Assembly: GCF_023343835.1 (NCBI RefSeq)
Contig: NC_064437.1
Coordinates: forward strand, 11,931,001 to 11,995,000
DNA length: 64,000 bases
From: Lagopus muta
Lineage: Eukaryota > Chordata > Aves > Galliformes > Phasianidae
Reading direction: 5' to 3'
Shown here: positions 1 to 13,930 of the stretch, piece after piece
Layout: every line of letters starts with the position of its first letter
Position numbering within the stretch: position 1 is the first letter of the stretch
Translations under genes and position numbers: made by a program
Notes under the pieces: model-generated
Told to the model about the DNA's origin: nothing
The model's database searches: none
What the model saw: the letters and a program-made list of their open reading frames with translations, nothing else

Positions 1-2121
1 ATCTAATTTAAATCTTCATTGTTATAAGTTTTTTTTCTTTTTTTGTCCTGTCCACCATGGTTATAGAGGGAAGAGTTTATTCCCTTGCTCTTTGCAGTAG
101 AATTTTGCATAGTTGCAAACTGTTGCAGGAGAGGAGGAATTTGGAATACTAAAAATAGCCTCCAGCAGTGTAAGTGACCAGTAGGGGAGAAAATGCATAC
201 AAACGTTGGATGCATTGGAACAGAGCCCAAAGAAGCAGTTGAGCCATAATGATTTGAAAATTTGGCTAGACAGAAGGAAACTTGAATAAAAATCACACAC
301 GTGATTCATATTGGATACCCACAAAATATATGCATGATTTCTAGCATACTGTATTACAAGCTATCTAGTTTAGCAGTAGTTACTTGTAAACACTGGTGTA
401 AAAGCTTTAAGAATCGAACTTGCTCTGTAGTTTAAGAATGTTGCTTTAGTGTTTGGGACGGGAAGATAAATTTTCCCCAGTTGCCAAGAATTATAGAAGC
501 TAAAAACAAAGCTAAAAAATGTATGGGCTTGAGGCAAAAGGTGGAAATTAAAGTGGCTCTAAATTCTAAAGTAATGTAGGTTAGTCAGTTGAAATTCAGG
601 CAACTAATACCTTCAGAAAAAACAGCATTAAAAGTAAGGAACTGTTCTGCAAAGGTTGATTTGATTGCATCCTAAGGACAAGAATAAATAAAAAAACTTT
701 AGGAAAATACCCACAAACCAATAATAAAAGAACAACCACATAGTTAAAAGCAAACAACAAAACCACATACACGAAAGTATATTATATGTAAAAAGAGTCT
801 TGGAGAATTTCTGAACTTTTACCACAAGTATTACACTCAAGATAACATTTACCACATTGTAAATAGATAAAAGCTGGGCTTAACAGCACTTCAAGAAATT
901 TGCTATAGAAACGTGTGAAGTTTGAGAGACAATTTCAGAACATGGGAAAGTAAAAACTGTAACTGTACCTAAAATACAACCTATGTTGCTTTCTGCTAAT
1001 GCAGACAAATTAGCAGGAAACTAGTGGAAATGAAAACCAGCATATCTACAAAGACAATTCAATTGAATAACTTGATTATATTTCAGATACATCAGCTTTT
1101 AATGCCAACGCTCCTATTTAAGGTAAGTTATATATATTAAGTTATATTATAAGACAAAGTTATTTCATATTCTTGAAGTCAACAATGATATTTATTTTGC
1201 ATATTGCAATAATCATTCTGATTGAAGGAAAAGAAAAATAATTCTTTGTAACAGCACTTAATTACTATACTGACTGCTTTTCTACTTTCTACTGTTTCAT
1301 CTTATTACAAGGTGAATAAAATTTAGATATTCGTTTAAATAATCTCCACGCGTATTCCTTACCATCTAAATCTAAAATATTATTAAACATAAATTATAAG
1401 GCTAAAACTTTCAACTTGTAGAAATCTCCAGGGTAAGTCATGACATTGTGCTCTGTTCATTCTTTTTTGCAAACAAATCTAAATGTTTTTTGACAAAATA
1501 TAAATTTGTGAAGTATCTATATATAAGAGAACATTAAGCCATCAGCCATCTTAAAATTTTATTTTCTTCTTGAACCTAAATTTCATTCAATAATGTTAAA
1601 TTCCTGTCAGCATCCTTCCTTTGACATAGAAAAGCATAGCAGAGTGTGATGTTTGATGGTTTTCAATCTTCTGTGTATTCTCTTTATTTTCCACAAGTTC
1701 CATATGGGAGGATTTAGAAGAATTTGGATGGATCTAGCTTGCGTGTCCTGTGGTTACTGTGTACAGAATCTACCTGTGTCTGCTGGAAGGGAAAAGAGGG
1801 CCTCACTACCTCCCAATGTGTCTCTGCAGAAGGCTATGCAGGCACCTTGATTATCCTACCTTCCTGTAGATATGATGAATTTTCATTGGAAATGAGTCAC
1901 TTTAATGGTGCACACAGTGTGCATTCCAATGCGTCATATTATCAACTTCTATATAACAGAGCTGGCCAGACATGAAGATATGTATATATTTTAATTTACA
2001 ATAAAAAGAGCTCTCAACAGAGGCCTGGTACTTTTAAGTCAACCGACTTAAGGGTTATAGACCAAATATGGAATAAGACATTCTGAGAAGTGAAAATGAA
2101 TACTGCTTTGACTAATTCTGG

Positions 2122-2151
2122 TTTTTTTGTTTGTTTGTTTGTTTGTTTTTT
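2122..2151. repeat. (TTTG)n microsatellite with poly(T) flanks
   Basis: About five TTTG units are bounded by T-runs. It is simple sequence read directly and has no sign of a retroposon body next to it. Confidence 0.9.
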
Positions 2152-3188
2152 CTCCTCCAATCTGTATGGTAATAGGATTTACAAATAGATATCAAGGCAA
2201 GAACAGAGATCAAAAGTATTGATTTATCCAGTGCAGTAGAACACAAAAGCCATAAAGAGTACAGTGAATATAGAATACAGAGAGATAAAAGAGCTATTAC
2301 AATAAGTAAACTGATAGCAAAGGACAAACAGGAAAAAAATCACTGCTTTACCATCGTGCCTTAATGGGATGATTGCACTCACTAGCTTTTCTAAATACCG
2401 ATTTTCACTTACATTAAGCCTTGGGGGTATTCATCAAAAATTGCTTCCAGTAATTAGAATTTTGTGAAGAATTAGAAGACTAACGGTACAGAGCAGCAAG
2501 GAAAACAAAATTCTAAAGATTCATTCATGAGTGTTCACAAGCTGAAATATGAACTCAATAAGCAGTCATCTCCTTGGCAGTGTCTCAACACAAGCTACTC
2601 TAATAAATCACTGCACTGGAAATGTGAATGTATTTCTACTAACTGGCCAAAAAGATCCCTACTTAATTTATGAATTGAATACATTTTTCTTCCAAATATT
2701 CTACTTTCAAGACATTTTCCCCATGAATTTCATGCATCCATATTCCCAAATAAGGAGAAAACAAAAAAGTGCAAGAGGATTTTCACATTTTACAAGTTTT
2801 ATAGTATAGCATGAAAACTCATTTTGCATATTCACATTATACTTGTGGATTAAAGAATAAAGCTAACAATCTGCTCCTGTACCACACAGGTTCTTTGAAA
2901 AGTAGGATTAAATAATTTTTATTTTTATTCTTAACTTCCCACCATTGAGATTTTTAGTTCAGGGGATGAGAGCTATTGATTTGTTCTGACAGGAAAGTAA
3001 ACCCCTGGAAACAGCATGTGTAAGTGGATTTACTGAATGATAGATGAGTGAGGTAAAATATTCTTCTGGTTGGAAACTTACTTACCTTTTGATAATCTGA
3101 TGATCTGGCATTTTCTAATTCTAGCTGGGGTTCCACATGTTACTGGTAGAAAGGAGCAAACTAAACATGAAAATAAAGGTACAACAGT

Positions 3189-3248
3189 AAAAAAAACAAA
3201 CAAACAAACAAAAAAAAAAAACACAAAAAAAAAAACCAAGCAAAAAAC
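3189..3248. repeat. A-rich / (CAAA)n low-complexity tract
   Basis: About 60 bases are almost entirely A with regularly spaced C, including a run of CAAA units followed by longer A-runs. It produces long meaningless lysine- or phenylalanine-rich frames on the two strands. Confidence 0.9.
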
Positions 3249-4519
3249 CCTCACTATAGTCTTACAACTTAATGTCTTTACTAACATTGAAAAACAACAT
3301 AATTGTTAATTTGTGACTATAAACATGCAAATAATTAAACTTTTTTTCCTCCAACAGTATTTTTGTAAAGTTCATTGAGGGAGAAAAGAAAAAGCTGTTA
3401 AACTAACTGCCTGGGTACCTGAGTGATGCTAGTACAATTTTTACTGTGTGAACTCTAGGATCAACGACTGCTTTCCATCTCCTCATCTGTCAGTTCCCTT
3501 CTCTGATTTGCCTTGACCCAAGTGTTTTTGTTTGCTTTTCTTAGTGCATTTGGAATGCTGCATGAGGTGTTTCATTCTGCAGGGCCCAGCAGCCTGTGAT
3601 GTGTGCTGCTGGAAGTCCACAGTAACACACAAAGGGGTGGTGACAAAAAGGATTGGAACTTGGGAATACTGACAAGTCATAGCATTTTCTAGGCTTGGGA
3701 ACCCCAGTGGCATCCTGGACTGCAAGGACACCATGCACAGGCTGAGATCTGTCTTTGCACAAGGCAGGTGACAGCTGTGTGTCTTCAGGCTTCACTCCTG
3801 CACACAGGGTCACGTGTAGCACAGCCAGAAGCGAGATCTGAGAAATCCCTAAAGAGAAATATTTAGCTGCCTCCAAGCCAACACTGTGATAAAGCAGTCC
3901 TATTATTTGGTAGCATCTCTCTTTTAAAGGGCAAACTTTGTCTTTAACCTTTACTGTAATATTTCATATGGTAGTCTACTTCTGCAAGTGAGAGAAAAAA
4001 ATTCACTGCACTCTGCCAAATAATCGGCTAGGAAGGAAGAAAAGGGATATAGCTGGTGATGCAGTTATCAGAAGCAGCGAACTGCTAAGGCTGTCCATGC
4101 TTTTACAGATCTCATTCCCAAACTTATTCTAGATGAGGATTTTGGCAGCTTTGCAGAGCAGTTTATGCTTCATGTCAGCAAGATGACATGGATTGTAGAT
4201 TTCCTGCTCTACAAAGATTAATAGGTTTTAAACTTTAGGTGAAGCATGTTCCAACAGGATGCTTGTACAAAAAGCAAGCTGTAACCTGTATTTTGAGCAA
4301 TATTAATCCTGCACTCTTACATGCTCACTACTTCATCCCAGTAATGAAGATAACCTGCTTCTCTTGTGGCACGGAATTAGATCTTCCCAGTGTTTATAAA
4401 GATAGCAAAGGACCCTTTCAAAAGCTCAGCAACATTAACATCAGTATCTCTATTTTGATGCTCTTAGAAGCTTATGGATGGAGGTCAGCTAAGGAAGACT
4501 GGCAAACTCCCACCAGTTC

Positions 4520-4684
4520 ACAGAATCACAGAATCACAGAATCACCCGGGTTGGAAGGGACCCCAAGGATCATGTAGTTCCAACCCCCCTGCCTAGCAGG
4601 GCCACCAAACATACACATTCAGATCAGGTTGCCCAGGACCCCGACCAACCTGGCCTTAAACACGTCCAAGGACGGGGCAGTTCT
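4520..4684 (-). mobile_element. CR1 LINE, 3' tail fragment
   Basis: The left edge shows three direct copies of the octamer CAGAATCA, the inverted form of the short tandem repeat that ends CR1 elements. It is followed by GGGTTGGAAGGGACC and then CCAACCCCCCTGCC, and further in by CAACCTGGCCTTAAACAC. These are hallmark CR1 3'-end segments read on the opposite strand (family knowledge, from memory). The element therefore runs on the minus strand with its 3' terminus at the left edge. It is strongly 5'-truncated, as is usual for CR1. It carries no reverse transcriptase coding sequence. The inner (right) boundary is approximate because similarity fades after about 4684. Confidence 0.9.
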
Positions 4685-7600
4685 CAGCTGGCACAAATTC
4701 TACTTCGGCTACATTTATCAAAATAGGTTCAAACAAAGAAACTTGCATATTTACCTAAGTTGCTTTCACTTCTTTTTGCTTTGACTGACAATCTGGAGGG
4801 ACAAGCTGCCCAGGCTTACACATTCCCATTTAATATAATGCTGTTAGAAGTGTACTTGTTATGAATCTGTTCTCATAAATTGCATTTACTAATTTATGTG
4901 CTGATGTGTTTTGGAGCCTGGAAGTCATGACTGCTTCAGCACTATCCTGTGATGGACAGGAAATAAATGCTTCTCTTTATGCTGATGGATTCTGTGAGTT
5001 GGAGCCGGACAAATTTAAATCAATTTGTGATAAAGACATTGTATACCAACACATGATCTGGAGTATGCATAAATATAGAAGAGAAACAATTAAGGACCAG
5101 CTGGGAATACTGACAAAGAACTCTGAAGTAGTAGGCTTTCAAGCCATCAAAACTGCAGGATTAGTGGGTTAGGGCTAAATACGAATCCTTGTGGGTTATA
5201 TTTGAACTCTTGGGAACTATTTCAATTCCAAACAGTTTACATCTTTTATAAAACATATATAAGCTAATACACTAAGCTTCACATGTGTGCACTGATGAGG
5301 GCACAAGAGAACCCTCTGTCTTCAGGTAAAAATTAAAGACAGTCCAGAAGGCACCAAGCTGGCACTTTTTGCACTTACAAAACAAAGAAGAAAAGGGGTT
5401 AGAAAGGGAACAGCCTTGAGCCCAATCTCTCTACTAATCTACAAACTAGCCTTGGCAAACAGTGAGGAAAGACAACTGCACCCAAGAGAGCATAATTCCC
5501 TTTCAGGGCCTTTCTTTGTTCTTATGTGACAGAAATTTTGCCAACTTTATTACAGAAAATATGCTTATAATACTCAAAAGATTAAAAAAAAGAAGTATTG
5601 ACCATTTTAAGGAACTTCAAAGTTCCTATTTTGGGGTTCCTATAATTTTTCTGGCTTTCAGCACCATAAACATATGCATTAGAAATCTGTCTACATAACA
5701 GATAATCAAATTTGTTAAGATATGTGTTCTGTGGGGCCACCAGATACTGTTGCAGCCTGCAGCAGGTTTTTCCTCACCTGCATCATCTATGGTTGCTCCT
5801 TCAGGGGCTGTAGTACTAGTTATAGCAATGCAGTACTACTCATGGAGATATTCTTTTAGTGAGGCCAGTAAATGTTCTTGGTACGGTCATAGGAAGTCAC
5901 AGGGTTTTAGGCCATCAGGTGCATCTGGACGCTTGAGATTTGATTTTGAGATGGGGAAGCTTGGCTGCAAGACAAACAGCATGAGATAGGGATTGTGCAC
6001 TATAGAAAAACCTTTGCTTTTTACATGTTTCCTATTCCACAGGTTATTTATGTATTCCTGAGGCATACCTGAAGTGTATCTGAATATCTGAAGTAGGTAT
6101 ACTCTCCCAGAGCCAAGAAAAGATAAGTATTGACTCATAGTTTCTAGAGCTGACACTGATTCCTGGAGCCCACAGACGTGGAAGCTATGGCCATGCCCTC
6201 TGTACAGCTTCTCTACAGAGGGAAGAAGAATCAGATCATTTCATTCAGGGCAAGTAAATCCTCAGATCACGGGAAAAAGTGCGCAGAGCCCTGCCAATAT
6301 TGTGTCTGCTCATCCTGGTGATGCGCCTCTGCAATCTGGGAAATACATGCTTTCAAAAATAATTAAACTACACCATAAAGAGAAATTTTTACAGTCTTCC
6401 TCTTCAGTTTTTCTGCAACCATCCCCAGACAAAAGAGACAGGGCTGCAAGGGCAGCTGCTGAAGGGGGCTTGAGGAAGTACTGTGTCACCAGTGAGCAGT
6501 CACCCATGCGAAGTGGCAGTATCTGTGATAGCACTTCATAAGTTCTCTGTCTCCTACCTCTGTAACACCACTTCTGCCTATGGTGATGCTCCCAATTGTA
6601 ACCTCCACGTTATGATCTGTGAGGAAGTTGTGGGGAAGCACGGGGGACCTCAATAAAGGTAAGTCATGAAAGAAAAAGGTCTAGGCAGAAGTAAGGAGGG
6701 TGGAAAGAGACCTGAGTGCACTGACTTTTGCTTGTCTGAGCATCATCTTTCATTTAGGCTGGTGTCTGACAACCTCCAGTTAGGAATGAGGCATCTGGAA
6801 CATGTAAGTGTTAAAGGTGCTGTTTTTCCTTGGTCATATGCATCCCAGCTATGTTCAGAGCTCACACAGAAGTGGCTTCCAGCCTAACTCAGTCTAGCCC
6901 TTCTCTAATACTGTTTTATTTTCTTTCTCCCTTCTGCACCCAAGCTACCTGCTTTACTTCTGGCTGCAAAATCTAGCAACCCTTTTGTCACATGCCTAGT
7001 CATTACTGTGGGTAAAGGTTTATTACTGGCTTTAGACTGCTTCACATCAAGACTTCTAGCAGTTTTGAAACACAGAATTGGAATATCATCTTTCAACAAG
7101 TTACACAGGCACCGCTGCTGCATAACTAGCAACTAAATCAGCCCCAGTTACCCTGGACCAGAATCTGATCTCTGTTATTCCTCTGCAAATCTGGAGGTGG
7201 CTGGAGAATTAAACAGAACAATTCTCTGTATAAACCCCAACCAGAATTCAGTACTTTATGCTCCACCAAACAGATACAATTGCACTACACCTTTTCTACT
7301 TTCTTACATGTATTTACATTTAAGGATGTCAGGAGAAAATACCATCAACAGACACATTCTGGCAGATTTCTAAAAGCATGCAACAATATAAAATATTTAT
7401 TTTAGAGAGTGAGATACTTAATTGTACTCAGACACCTCTGGAATCCACTCTCATTCATTTCTGTACGAAAAGCAAACAGACAAAAGTCTGGCTGACAGCT
7501 TGCCAACACACTAATTAACTTTCAGCTGCAGCACTCTCAGTCAGACTTCGCTCACAACCTATACACCCTGCCAGGAAGCACAGCAACAAAATGCAACTTT

Positions 7601-8100
7601 AAAATATAGAGCTGGACAGAAAATAGAGAAGGACTTGATAGGAAATGAAAGTGTTCCACGTGTGGACATGGGTTGTACCTTCTTATTATTTAAGGAACGA
7701 CTTTTCTGTAGATCACTCATGGTTTGAGAATACAATATTAATTACACCTCCTTAATTCTGGAACTTCAAAGATCCTTGTCCAAATATGCTAGTCTCCCTT
7801 TTATTATTTTCCTATCACCTATATTTCCAAGTTTACCTTGGGAAGCTGAATACAGCATAGATGGAAACATAGTTTCTAGTATTTTAGAGACAAAACTTGT
7901 CTGAGAAACTCTTACAGAGCTGCCACTTTCAAATGCTTTTTCAAGTGACATTCATTTTTTTTTTTTTCCTCTCTCTTATGCTCTGCAGACTATTCAAACT
8001 TTACTGTAAGACACAAAAAGTGAGTTTATGGGAAAAAGATTCTAAATGTAAATTACAAAATTAATTAATATTTGTCCTCCTTTGTCTTTAACCAAAATTA
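4685..8100. other. AT-rich single-copy DNA, no gene seen
   Basis: No repeat family or exon could be supported. An 88-codon plus-strand open frame at 4906-5172 has fairly balanced composition, but its first codon is GTG and it has no recognisable domain. The donor-like AAGGTAAGT at about 6657 has no partner exon that I can defend. Confidence 0.5.
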
Positions 8101-8193
8101 GCCCTCTCCCTCCCCCACATCTGCTCTTGTCTCTGGTCTCTTTCCCCCTCCCATCTGCTCATGCTCTCTCTTCCCTCCTCCCCCATCTGCTTG
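8101..8193. repeat. Pyrimidine-rich degenerate tandem repeat, about 3 units
   Basis: A C/T-rich block contains three variants of a roughly 33-bp unit, each ending in a CCCCCATCTGCT-like core. The cores end near 8126, 8160 and 8192. The minus strand is purine-rich and opens a Gly/Arg/Glu-rich frame that is a by-product of the composition. No family is recognised. Confidence 0.7.
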
Positions 8194-8367
8194 AACATCC
8201 CTAACCCTCCAGGGATCCCTTTTCTTCTGTTTGACTCCCTGCCTGTCTCCCAGCTGGGCTTTCCTTTGCTATCTGAAAACAAAATGATAAAAACAAATGT
8301 TTGTGATGGAGAAAGCAACATGTACACTATTGTAAATGAATTCCCCCAAACTTTTTTCCTACAGTGT

Positions 8368-8384
8368 GCACACACACACACACA
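8368..8384. repeat. Short (CA)n microsatellite
   Basis: About eight CA units follow GTGTG in the sequence. It is short and not otherwise notable. Confidence 0.85.
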
Positions 8385-11300
8385 AATATAGAAATTGCTT
8401 CCTGAGTTATCAAGCAGAATCATAACCTACCATTTCTGAGACAGAGAGCTGGGGCTCCATTAATGGATTCTGTTGAGGCATTGATTAGACAAACACTCCA
8501 AGTGTCTCACTCAGAGTGGGAAGCTTTATTCTTTTGTCTCATTACTATGCCCATCATCAGCCGTGGCAACTATCAAAAGCATCTCCCTAGTATTTGGTCA
8601 GACAGTCCTTTTGCCATCACTTCTGGCAAACTCAGCTAATCTGGCTTTGATAGCTGCAGGTTCAAGTAAAGATGATGCTTCAATTGATATCAAGTTGCAA
8701 AGGTCTTTGAAAACACTGCATTTTCCTCACTATCCATTTTACTTGGATCCATTGATTACCCTGAAGTTACATTGGCATGAAAGCAGTACAGCAGAGTAGA
8801 GAGTAATTTCAGGAATAAGACAACTAATTATTTCATTGTTACTGAGTCTTTTCTCATATACAGTGTAATCAGTGTAGCAGACAAGATCATTGCTTGGCAC
8901 TTGCTAAGACAAATCCTGCAAAGCATTGCAGTATTTTCAGGTATGCATCCATGGAGCACAGTTCAGCAACATCATTTCAGGAAATGTTTGTTTTGCAGCT
9001 TAAAGCAGAATTTCATTTTGACCAGTTTTTCCAAGGACATATTAATGTGCTATACAATTAGAGGAAAGTTCTGTAAGGAATTACTGTACTGTATTGCAGA
9101 AATCAGCCTTGAATTGCTTCTCCTGGAGAATTGTCACTTATATTTAACAGAATAAATAAACATATTGTTGCAGGTTGTCTAGCTACAGAGCCACTGCCTC
9201 ACTTCCCAAGCCAAAGTGATGTCAGTAGGAATATTTTTTGAAGCATGCAGAATTGAACAAATTGGTACCAAACAAACCAGAAGCAAAAAGGAAAGGGCTG
9301 AATATCTTGCCATAGTACTGTGGTCCATTTTATTTTTAGTTTGAACCTTAGAAAATCTTAAACCTCCCCTTCAAATTACATCATTTTAAATTGCTTTATT
9401 GATAAGCTTTTTCCAAAAACTTACATGATAGATGAATTGCATATGATAAGTTCTGCATCTGTCAAATTTCTGGCTAGCCAAGATTTAAAAGTTCAGCAGG
9501 AGCTGAGAAGAAAGGTGTTGTTGCACACAGTCTCCTATGCTCCAATGTTACTCTTCATTCAGGAAGAGGACGACATACTTTCATAGAAAAGCCAAATAAA
9601 AACTACATTTATTGGGAAAAAATTGGTCTGCTAGGTTCATGCTGTCTTCAGGGATTGCAACTGTGCATTTACAGAGAACATATACCAAATAGGTAAGTAG
9701 AAGAAAAGACTTTTTTAGCAATAAGGATACCGATTTTTATTGTTACTAAACTGATTTTCCCTGAATTAGAAAGATAAAAATCCTTCCTAAGAAAGAAGTC
9801 CATGAATAATGATTTTTTTTTTTTAACTTCTTGCTTCTCTAGCAAAGACAGGACATATGAAATTCCTGCATGCTTAACAAACTTGTACATATCTTTCACG
9901 CATAAGAGAACAGGATTATGGAGTACGCACAATGTTTTCCACTTTTAACACAAGTTTAACTACTTCTGTTATCATATGGATTTGCAAGTTTTTCCATGAA
10001 TATCTGAAGAGACACTTTATGGATAAAGTGAATAGGACAGAGAGAAAGAAATCTAAACTATCCTGCATATTACTTATTAAAATTGCTCTTACAATATTTT
10101 GTATCTCAAAAATCCCGTAACAATTTAAAATATTTAGTGATTCCTTACACCTTCTTAAAGAAGTCAGTGTTTCTTCCCTCATTCTATATAAGAAAGAAAA
10201 AAATATATGCTGATTGAGTCTCCCAGGAATTGTTCTAACTCTCATTTAAATAGATTGGGGCTGATTGGTTACAAGTGATTACACAGAAAAATCTAGAAAT
10301 AGGTCCTAGTTTACACTATTATTAGTCCTACACTTTCACATAAGGCAGATATTCTAACAGAGGCTCTGAGTCGAAACTTCAAGATTTATTCCGACAATGA
10401 AAACTGTTATAGTAAAATATCATGAGGTGAATTTTCAGAATAGAAATCAATCTGGCCTTAAAAGAGAAATGTATTTTTAAACACTAATTTTAAGAATTCA
10501 TCTGTTTTTTAATAGATAATGAGTTCAATAAACCCAGACAAGATGAATATACACAATTTTTAAAAACGGCATAAAGAAAGAAGAAAAATTTAACTATATG
10601 AAGAACTAATGAGGATACAACATGAGAATTGTTTCATTATTTCATTTATTATGTCTTTTGTTTGAATAAACAAAACCACAATATTTCCCAGTATAAAAGA
10701 ACAATAATCTAAATACAATCAAATGTGACTAGAAAGATTTCTTTCACTGCAGATGGATGGCAGATTTCAGTTCTACATGAGTTAGAACATCCTGTTAGGA
10801 TTCTGAAACCTTAGCCAGCACTGCAAAAACTATCCTCTGTTTTTCTGTACTGAAATGGTCTCAGTATTTTGAACGGTTAGTGTTAGCATCCATGTTATTA
10901 TCACCATGTAAATGTAAAGGTACTGTCATTTGTAAGTGTTCTCTGCTTTCAAACAATAAGGTATCTTCAAGTACGTATATCACTAATGCTTGATTTGCTG
11001 GTATTTTCACTTCATAATTTTATAGCAAAAAAAAAATAATGCTATATAATGCAATTAATAGGATGAGCTTGGAAGATAGCTGCTTATTAAGTCTTTAATG
11101 ATTAGCAATCTTTGGCCTTAACTCTAGAATTTCGTGACAATGAACTTAAATGTTAATTCATAGTTTATAACAGGATATCAGTTTCACACTTCAAGAATCC
11201 ATCAATTTTAATGAAGTATTGACTCTAAACAATCGATAAAATTTGCCATAGGAGAATGAAGTAGTGATGCTAATAATTACTGTTTTAGTGCTATCTTTAA

Positions 11301-13670
11301 ATGACAGAAGATTGAGTTCTGTACTTGATGTAAGAAAGTCAAGAGATTAAACCTGCATATATTTGTCTATGCTGCTGTTAAATAAGTAAGTAGAACTCAT
11401 TTACTTGCATAACCTGATATAGCTCTAGTCTATTTACCAATAGCAATATAATCACTGAGGTAGAGAGCTAAGTACAGGCTCAAAATCCAGCTGGGAACAT
11501 GGGCAGGTCTTTTTGCTCGTTCATATTCAAGCAAGTTGAAACATTGCTTTTGACAACCGTGGAGATATATCTAAACATTGTAAAACTTCAGATAAATTCA
11601 ACCACATCACAGAAATGAGATTCCTGTCATCTATAGTTGATACTGCTGGATTCAGCAGTAAGACTTTTTTCTAAACTTGGTCTTACTATATAGGGTAACA
11701 AACAATAAACCAATCATTACATGTTACACAATCAACCATGCATCACAACAAAGCTGCTAGTCAAAAATTCACACAAGTGAAAGTAATGTAAAGATGCGTC
11801 TGCTTAAAAGAGCTGGAAAGGTAGCTGCTTTGGGTATTAAAATATTGTGTCTCTCGCTCCATCTATCAACACTGGAAAAAGGATATTTAAATAAGTCAAA
11901 TAAAAATATAAATTAAGTCCTTGAAGAAAGCATTTGAACATTGGCATGATGTTACGTACATCAAGGGAGTACAAAACAAACCTTGCAACAGTTCTGTGAC
12001 CCACATTTTCTTGTTTCCTCAATGATGATGCTTTCTTAAGTGCATCAGTGTCAGGAGCGGAGATTTTTCCCTACCGTTCTTTAACTTTGCATATTAGATG
12101 AGATAAAAAACCAATGTGTTTGTATTTGGTTGGTTGGTTTTTGTTTCATTTTAATCTGCTTTTAATTACAGCTGTTTCATTATTTTCTTAATTTATGAAA
12201 AACCAAAAACAAAAAGCCTCATGCCATAAAACTAGTTTATGACTGATGTTTCAGTTTGTGAATGACAGATTTTTTTTTATTGTGGAATGGCAGACACACT
12301 TAGTGTCCTTTGATGTGTACAGTTAAAAAAACATTTCTGAATAAAATTTAAGGTGTCTGCTCATTGACACTCCAGAACTCAAAACAAAGTTGCAGTAAAT
12401 TATTCATTGTGAATTATTTGTTCAGCTCCACTCACTATACCTTTGGTTAACTTGATTACTACTAAACAGACTTTTCTGAAATATAATATATTCAAGGACT
12501 GAATCAAAAATAGAAAGGTAACCTCCACTGATACCATGAAATCTAGGAGGGCTTGAATTACAAATTCTTAATCATCTCTTTGCATGGATCATATACTTTT
12601 TTTTCTTCCTCTAAGTTTTATTTGTGTTTTCATTTCTTTTTAAAAATATATTATGTATATAAGTCAATGTCAGCAATCAGCGAACTAACTTACAAAAAGA
12701 ATTTAAAACCTCCCGATTTTATGAAATAAAGATCCCTTCTAACTCTTAATTTTCTGAGTATGAGGTAAAGGTTTCTCTCTGCATTTTCAAACAGTAAATA
12801 TGATAATGTTTTAACTTTCAGCTGAAAGTACATATTAGACAGCTCTGCCACAAGAATCAGAAAACTCAGAGCTTTGGAGGTTATTACAGTTGTTGACTGC
12901 ACAATACCCCTATTTCTCACATTTTAAAGAATAATTGCTTTCTCGTAGGAGCAACAAGGCTCTTTCCAATTAACTTATATGCATTTTAAAAGAAAACTAG
13001 AAGTTCTTTTTGAAAAGAGCCAAGATATCTCCATAAGGAAAGCCTGCAGCAGCTGGTGGCAACCTAGTTCAAGATGCTGCATTTAAACCTGTGGTTGTCT
13101 GTCATTGTCTTAAGGCTGACAGATCTGTCAGGAGTCAAACTTTTTTTTTTTTTTTTAAAGTCAGTTGTTTTGTCTCTGTCCTGTAAGATTTCCTCCCCAT
13201 GTATATAATATAACAAGAGAAGACAACGTTCTGAAGGTGACACAAAATAGCAATTAAGAATAGTTTAATATTTTTCTCTTTTTTAAGCCATGCTCAAACA
13301 CATTGATTTCTTACAGTCACTGGCAGAAATGGAACTTTTACAATTTAGTGAGCCGCTGGAATGCTGTTTACTGTAGGTTGCCTACAACACTTCATAGACC
13401 AGAGAAAAAGACAGACACCAATCCTGAATTCTATATGCCCTTCCAAACACATTTTGAGTGGGGGAAAAAAAAAAAACAAAAAACAACCAGAGCAAGAAAG
13501 AGCAGGAAACTTTTGTTCAATGTTCCACATACTCAAGCTCTTTAATTTTAATATTTTTGAAAAATATTATAAAATGCTGTCCTGTGATGATTTGACTTTT
13601 GCTAATAGATTGTATATATACATTTTTAAGAGCACTGGTAATAAGACTTATAAGCAGATTATTAATAAAA
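8385..13670. other. AT-rich single-copy DNA, no gene seen
   Basis: It contains scattered short A- or T-runs (for example near 7950, 9810 and 13140) and no recognisable mobile element, RNA gene or exon. The 78-codon plus-strand frame at 8563-8799 lacks a known domain and is not annotated. Confidence 0.5.
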
Positions 13671-13875
13671 GATCATTAAGGTTTGAAAAGACCTCCAAGG
13701 TTATCCAGCCCATCTGTCCACCTACAACCAATATTGCCCACTAACCATATCCCTCAGTACTACATCTACCTGATCCTTAAATACCTCCAGGGATGGTGAC
13801 TCCATCATTTCCCTGGGCAGCCTGTGCCCAGTCACTCTGAGAAAGAAATTCTTCCTAACATCTAACCTGAGAAAA
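13671..13875 (-). mobile_element. CR1 LINE, 3' region fragment (older subfamily)
   Basis: The block reads GATCATTAAGGTTTGAAAAG, then ACCTCCAAGG, then segments matching the antisense of CR1: CTCCAGGGATGGTGACTCC, CCCTGGGCAGCCTGT and GAAATTCTTCCTAACATC. These are standard CR1 3'-region words (from memory). Orientation is minus, with the 3' side at the left. The terminal octamer repeats are missing or decayed. It differs in wording from the CR1 at 4.5 kb, so it belongs to another subfamily. Confidence 0.9.
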
Positions 13876-13930
13876 TTATGACTAAATATGTCCATTAGCC
13901 ACAGTTCCTTTTTCTTTTTTTTGGTCTTGT

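Larger units (their letters stand above)
1..4519. other. AT-rich single-copy DNA, no gene seen
   Basis: No exon or known repeat family is recognisable apart from two simple-sequence tracts listed separately. Open frames here are short and low in complexity. The slightly GC-richer patch at about 3500-3880 contains a minus-strand open frame with a hydrophobic stretch; it is discussed as a weak observation rather than annotated as a gene. Confidence 0.6.

Noticed and set aside
3070-3309. Lys/Asn-rich and Phe/Val-rich frames on the two strands
   Set aside because: They come from the A-rich (CAAA)n tract.
4906-5172. 88-codon plus-strand open frame with balanced composition
   Set aside because: Its first codon is GTG, no domain is recognisable, and there are no convincing splice sites on either side. 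Length is within what chance allows in 64 kb.
6640-6670. Strong splice donor word AAGGTAAGT near 6657
   Set aside because: No matching acceptor and open frame upstream; such words occur by chance every few kilobases.
8088-8423. Gly/Arg/Glu-rich minus-strand frame of 111 codons
   Set aside because: Composition effect of the pyrimidine-rich tandem repeat on the plus strand.
8563-8799. 78-codon plus-strand open frame
   Set aside because: No recognisable domain, no promoter or splice context, first codon not ATG-supported.
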